Assembly (NCBI GenBank): GCA_026419785.1 | Contig: JAODTK010005633.1 | Location: forward strand, 385,501 to 449,500 | Source of the DNA: Sclerodactyla briareus | Taxonomy: Eukaryota > Echinodermata > Holothuroidea > Dendrochirotida > Sclerodactylidae | Direction of reading: 5' to 3' | Length of the DNA: 64,000 nucleotides | Shown: positions 58,626 to 64,000 of the stretch, piece after piece | How the letters are laid out: every line of letters starts with the position of its first letter | Position numbering within the stretch: position 1 is the stretch's first letter | Made by a program: the position numbers and the translations under genes | The notes under the pieces: model-generated | Databases searched by the model: none | Seen by the model: the letters and a program-made list of their open reading frames with translations, nothing else | Told to the model about the DNA's origin: nothing

Positions 58626-58712
58626 GGCGTCAATCCTGGGGGGGGGGGGGCAGGTGACACGTCCCCCCCCCCCACATTTCGATGGGTGGGAGACACATAT
58701 CACTGTCCCCCC
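58626..58712. repeat. G/C homopolymer runs with GGGCGTCAATCC motif
   Basis: GGGCGTCAATCCTGG is followed by a G-run and two C-runs. The reverse complement of the motif occurs at 61873-61910 (GGATTGACGCC next to a C-run). These look like single ends of a MITE family. Confidence 0.5.
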
Positions 58713-59352
58713 CCAACGTTTTGCGTATGAGGACATGAGGTCGCATGACCATTCGCCTCTGGGTTCGGTGATCTCTCCATTAGTAAGGCGTGGGAATTGA
58801 AGCATTTAGGCAATAATAGCAAGATGATGGGTCAATTAAGGTCCTAAAACGCCAAATTTTCATCGAATACCCGAGTCAGTGCAAAAATTTCGGCCGCTAA
58901 ACGCCCGCATTTGCTTTGGGTGTGCATTGGTTTCGACTATTTATATTTTTACGGAAATGTTTCTGCCCCAATGGATTATTCACGTTCGTAAACCTCAAAT
59001 CATCCTTCCATTACTTTGCGTATTTAGAAATAGGCATAGGCCTTCTCAGATCAACTATTTACAAGGCCCTGAATCACGTTCGCAACATTCTACAGTAGCT
59101 GAAATTGCATAGAACTCCCCACCATTTGCCGGCCCATTGACTCGACTTACACCTAATTTGACTTCCTTCAATGAGCGGCTGAGCCTAGGAGAAGTTCACT
59201 TCTAATTCACTGTACCTCGACTGCTTAGAATTTCGCCATGGTCGCCTTATTTTTGCACGCCCTCCGCGCGCGGTTGTGTTTTTTCACCCTTTTCCTGAAG
59301 AATACAATGTATTTTTCAAAAACGCTAAAAAAAATCAATAACTGACTCTTCC

Positions 59353-59491
59353 CAGGGATGTAGTCGAGACCGGATAGCCTGAGACTAGCCACATCTTGAA
59401 TCTGATAATAACACTGTAGATATCGCGGTCTGACCGAGATCAGTTACTCGACAATAATTCAAGACCGAGACCGGGATCGACTACATCCTTG
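59353..59491. mobile_element. Small MITE with GATGTAGTCGA inverted ends
   Basis: The ends CAGGGATGTAGTCGAGACCGG and (inverted) CAAGGATGTAGTCGATCCCGG match at 17 of 21 bases. Internal GAGACCGAGACC-type sequence resembles the GGTCTCG arrays at 17.8-20.0 kb. No matching target duplication was seen. Confidence 0.6.
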
Positions 59492-59499
59492 CTTACTCA

Positions 59500-60640
59500 T
59501 CTGAAAGCTTCTTACTCACGTTTCCAAACTTGATTAACTAAAAACATTTACCGACATCTTCGATTTGAAGAAATAGCGTTATAACCCAACATAACAATTT
59601 GCAATGCGCCGAATCAATTAGGTGCGTCATTCTAGCCGTCCGGGCAACGGCAGAGACTACAGATTAGTGTGGTCTTCATTCATCGTTTATTATTGCTGAC
59701 GTATGTAAACTGCTCAAATGTTTGGCCACTCAGGTCCTGAATCCTAAAGATTAGTCCCTTCATATCCACTTAAATAAGGAACAGTCCGTGTTCTTTGCCC
59801 TGAAACCAATTCATCAGGCGCGGTTCGACCAAGGGTGTAGGAATCGGGGTGCTGATCCCCCCGCCCCAGTGATAAATGTGGGCGCGGAGGTACCACCCCC
59901 TACTCCTCGGGTGTGAAACCACGTGTGCATTTCGCATAATAATACTTTTTTCGTCAATCAACACACATAATATTTACAACGACCGCTGTGATTGGCTATC
60001 GGTATTGCGTAGCATCTAGTGTACATATGTTATGATGATGGATTAGAGTAGGAATTAATTCACGTCCAAAACCAATGCGAAAATAGCTCCGTGTAAAATC
60101 TGCGAATTGACCCTCAAGCATTTTTCACAATAGGCTAGTGCAATTTTCTTATAATTATGTCATGGGACTAAAATATACAAATAGCGTCCTGGCTAGTCAG
60201 CTGAAGGCGTGGACATACAGGAGGAAGCTCACGCCTCCCATCTTAGCACTCCGATTCGGACAAAAGAAGTTTACCATGGTCCAAAATGAGACAGCCGAAG
60301 TGGGTATAAACCAAAAATTGAGAGAGAGAATATCTAGACGGGAATTGGTCAAAATTTGAAACCGACAATACGAAATTCAGGAAAAGATGCAAAGGTTTTT
60401 TTTTTTTTATTAAATGTAACAAAATTGTGCAAAAGTTTTAGGCGCGGTTCGCACGCAAATATCTTTAGGTTTTTTTGTTTTTTTTTTTTCGTACCGATTC
60501 CCGTTATCTGTGAACTCAATGGAATCGATAACGTTAGGATTCCCGGGCAGGCAATCTTTTCTAAAGGAAGAAAGGAAAGAACTTAGGGGAACTTGGCAGA
60601 AAAAAAATTATGACCTGGGTCATCTAGTATTGACTGACTG
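59500..60640. other. No recognised gene
   Basis: AT-rich sequence with T-runs at 60395-60409 and 60471-60490. No splice-bounded coding sequence was found. Confidence 0.4.
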
Positions 60641-60649
60641 AGGATCTTG

Positions 60650-61440
60650 ACGGCCCCCTGAAAAGTGAGATTTCGACCACCTCACAACGATGGGCACTCA
60701 CTGCCCATGTACTGGCTGAGAAAAAAAACATCACAAGATTCAGAGCAACAAATTGCATCTAAAGGACATGCGAAAATGCCAAATTATTTTCACGATTGGG
60801 GGGGGGGCTGCCTTCACATTTTCTCAGATGAGAAATTCGGGAAAAGATGTCAAAAATTCGTGAAAAATTTAGGCAGCGAAAAGGCAAAAGTGAAAAGAGA
60901 AACGCGAATTGCCGAAATCTTCTGCTGACTGGCCAAAATTTATGAATCAATTCCAGAAAACCCATGCCAAGATTCCCTGCGCGGTACCAGTCCGCTGTTA
61001 GGTAAGAATTACAGCAACTCCCAAAGAAAAGCCTACTTACTGCCCATGGAGCTCAGTACAATTTGGCAGAAAAAAATCAAGAGATCTTGATTAGCATTCG
61101 CACATCTAAGGACGTGAAATTCAAAATTATTTTCTGGAACAAAGTGAGTGTTCATGAGTGTCATCATTAATGCATCAAACTGCATCGAAGGCCACCTGGA
61201 ATGCAAACATTCTCTAAAGTGGAAGGAGGGGGGTTCTGCGGTCCTCTGAAAAGTGAGATTTAACACTACTAAATCTTACTGCCCCCGGACTCGATTTGGC
61301 AGAGAAAGGCACAAGATTCAGAGCAGCAAGTCGCATCTAAGGACGTGAAATTCAAAATTATTTCTGGAATGAAGTGAGTGTTTTGGAGTGCTATATTGCA
61401 CAAATTGCATCTATGGCCACCGGAGAATGCAAAAATTTTG
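60650..61440. repeat. Degenerate tandem repeat, ~230-bp unit, ~3 copies
   Basis: Units share CCTCTGAAAAGTGAGATTT, TTGGCAGA(A/G)AAA, TCTAAGGACGTGAAATTCAA and GAATGCAAA. The best pair starts near 61040 and 61270; the first copy (60655-60850) is more diverged. Confidence 0.7.
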
Positions 61441-62149
61441 TGAGGGAGAGGAGGAAATCCCTCCCCTAGCGCCCCCCACTGAAAAAGATCCTACTACTAC
61501 GCCGCTGGTTCAACTTTCGTGTACCGAAGTACCGTTCCTGCAATCTGAGTACTCCTTCCATTCACAATTCCCTCAATGATCTGTTCCAAGGTACCCAAAT
61601 TGTAAACCTGCAGTGGGTTATTGGTATTTTTGGGTTTGTAGTCACTTAATTGCTGACATTTTCTTTCACGAACATATAATGAGGTCGGAATGCGTGGCAA
61701 CTCTTCAACATTTTCCTTTCACTAAAATTGCACATTTTGATGTCTGCAATTAGGCACGGCAAGTGCCACTTCCAGCGATCTGGGAGGCATAACAAGCCAA
61801 AATTTCCTTGGTACGCTACGCGCCAACCAATGGTGGCGCTCCGCTAAGATAGTGTATCGCAATCCGCCTCGTCCCCCCCCCCCCACGATGCGAAATGGAT
61901 TGACGCCATGACTTGATTTTATATCAATTAGGAATAGTGGGACCAATTTCACAAACAAAAAAGTTTCTAAGATTGCACTACAAAAAAAAAATGCAAATAT
62001 CACTCGAGCAATACATACTTTTATTAGAATAATTCTCACCACAAAACATGCATGAATTACTAGTAATCGATAGCTTCGCCGTTGCTACTTATTATCTCAA
62101 CGGTCCCGAAGGGCCAGATGAGATATTGTAGTCACTTTGCCATTTCACC

Positions 62150-62830
62150 TATATTTACTGTGGCTGGTTGCCATAGCAATGGTTGCTATGGTACCCATAG
62201 TGGTGGTTTGGAACTATCCACTGAGGGGTACCCATTGGTGGGGTACCCATGGGTGCCGGGTGATCCAGCCATTAGGTGCACTCACAAAAGTGTCCGTTTG
62301 TGTGTGTGCGTGTGTGTGTGTGTGCGTGTGTGTGTGTGTGCGTTTGCGTGTCCGTCAGATTTTGATGGTTTTTTCCGCAAATATCTCCATTTTGGAGTGG
62401 CTGAACAAAGTGAAATTTTGCACACGCTTGAATAGTCACTAAACACATAGTGCTCTCGAAATTAGACAGGAACTATCAAAATTGGGGAATTTAGGAGGCG
62501 AAAGACAAATTTTGGGGCAAGTTCTCATTTTTACAAGTTTTTCACTATTTTTCAAGATATTCTCTCATTCCAATGGCTGAATGATTTCAAAAACTTTGTA
62601 ACAATGTAAGAAGGCACGAATAACAACTTTTCCCATGCAATCAGCCCAAAATTACCAAAAATGTCAATTTTAGATGGGAAAAATCATTTTTGGTCAAATT
62701 TGAGAATTTCTGAAATTCTGTTCAATTTTGGGTATTTTTAGAGATTGGGAGGGACTGAATGATCTCAAATTTCGGAAGAAGGTACAAAGTATCAAAACAA
62801 AGAGTTCCCCAACATTTCTGCTGTAAATTC
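62150..62830 (+). repeat. Dispersed repeat family A, copy 2
   Basis: It aligns with 27110-27640 in the same orientation, including TGGCTGAATGATTTCAAA and GTATCAAAACAAAG blocks. It has a longer GT-repeat (62301-62341) and internal GGTACCCAT duplications at 62190-62255. Confidence 0.7.
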
Positions 62831-62839
62831 CTGAAATTT

Positions 62840-64000
62840 CACTGAATATGAATATTTTTGGGGAAAATGGCTGTTTTCAGACATATTTTGATAAATTTTG
62901 TCCTTTTGCAACACGCGAAAAGGCAACTCCGGGGATTGCCCTCTTGTTCTACTTTATTGAACTCGCTGCCTTTATATTAGAAATACAGGTGAAAGACCTC
63001 ATCAAATTCGCAAACAGATACATAACCTCATGGATAGTACGTACATGATGATAAAACACAGACATAATTCTTCTTCAATAATTTTCCCCTGAAGGGAATT
63101 GCAGTGGCTAGATATCCTTCCTCTTGTCAACGATTTACGAATTGAACGTTTTGAACTGTACTTACTTCCCGTTGTGAACTTGTTGTGGCAACGTTTTGTT
63201 TATTGTTCGAGTTCACTAGTACTTTTTGAGTTGAATACATTATCAGAGGGCCATGTTCTTATTTCTGGATAAAAAGGGGCCAAGAAGACGATAGCCTAAT
63301 GTTAGGGTGCGGATAATCAAATACTAGGTCCATCGTGCAGATTACCCCCCCCCCCTCCTCCCCCACCGCGCTCTCGTTGCTCCAGTCCCTTACACTAATC
63401 GCTCACGAGTAAGGGCACTTTCTACGTGTTCGGTGAGACCTGCTTCGAACCAAGTTCTCCGAGCGTTCGCGGCGCTCACCAAGTCTGTTATCACGCGTTG
63501 CGATACGTATAATTTGGGGTGATTTTTTCACAATTGGATTGAGCTTCAGGGGGATAGTCTTTGAAGGTTAGAAAGGATGGATTTCTGATCGGTGTGGCAA
63601 GATATTCGTTCATCAAACTCGGAGGCCTGAGTTTACCGGTGTGTGGACATAGGCTGGATGAAGGTTAGAGTACTTGAAGCTAATAGGAAACGGGTAATCG
63701 CACTAATGCCCTCTCATATAAACGCCTAATCTCGTAATCCGTGAGAGCATGGGTATTTAACCACTGCACATGTCGGTTTCAGGTTAAGAGATGGTGTATC
63801 AGTTGACCGGGCTTACATGAGGCGAAGAATGGAGAGTGTATCATGACACTTGCGAGGCAAAATATTCCAGCTTTTCTAATTTCAACAGTCCAGATGCTTT
63901 CCCCTGGGTGGCAGTACTTGTAGTTGCGATGCAGTGGATTTTCTGGGGTTCTTGAGCTTGTTACGGAATATTCGCAATGAGTCTCGTCTGTCGGCTTATG
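62840..64000. other. No recognised gene
   Basis: A C-run lies at 63344-63365. No exon-like sequence, RNA gene or repeat shared with the rest of the window was found. Confidence 0.4.

Overview
This 64-kb window is eukaryotic, AT-rich and repeat-dense, with short exons in long introns. CR1/L2-like LINEs, a Penelope-like fragment, tRNA-derived SINEs, hAT-type MITEs and many microsatellites point to an invertebrate metazoan, most likely marine (deuterostome or lophotrochozoan). The species cannot be fixed from sequence alone.

Region 1 (1.1-27.1 kb, minus strand) is one host gene, rebuilt exon by exon. Sixteen exons with coherent splice phases encode at least ~713 residues of a class-V, PLP-dependent, cysteine-desulfurase-like protein with an acidic, tyrosine-containing C-terminal tail. 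PLP-site and cysteine-loop motifs are intact. The 5' exon or exons were not found. About half the exons carry 1-2 base indels, mostly in G, C or T runs, and no substitution-type stop was seen. This looks more like uncorrected long-read assembly error than gene death, and it hides the gene from simple ORF calling. Its introns carry hAT-like elements with 8-bp target-site duplications, one nested inside another, plus MITEs, SINEs and tandem repeats.

Region 2 (30.7-37.2 kb) is the most interesting structure. Divergent inverted repeats of about 310 bp bracket a broken ~4-kb plus-strand gene. Its product looks like a large multicopy invertebrate protein with paired-aspartate motifs like those of PIN/FEN-type nucleases. 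If the inverted repeats are the element's own ends, this is a candidate undescribed DNA transposon class. Their subterminal repeats pair octamer (ATTTGCAT) and YY1-like (AAAATGGCGGC) motifs.

Region 3 (38.6-43.2 kb) holds a ~900-bp polypyrimidine tract and a foldback-like element (40.6-43.2 kb) with palindromic AT-rich satellite arms enclosing a decayed Penelope-like reverse transcriptase.

Region 4 (43.4-64 kb) is mostly repeats: an L2-like 3' fragment, a CR1-like element, minisatellites, SINEs and further copies of two unclassified dispersed families (27.1/62.2 kb; 38.0/43.4/55.8 kb). A few short exon-like or coding-like stretches are flagged with low confidence.
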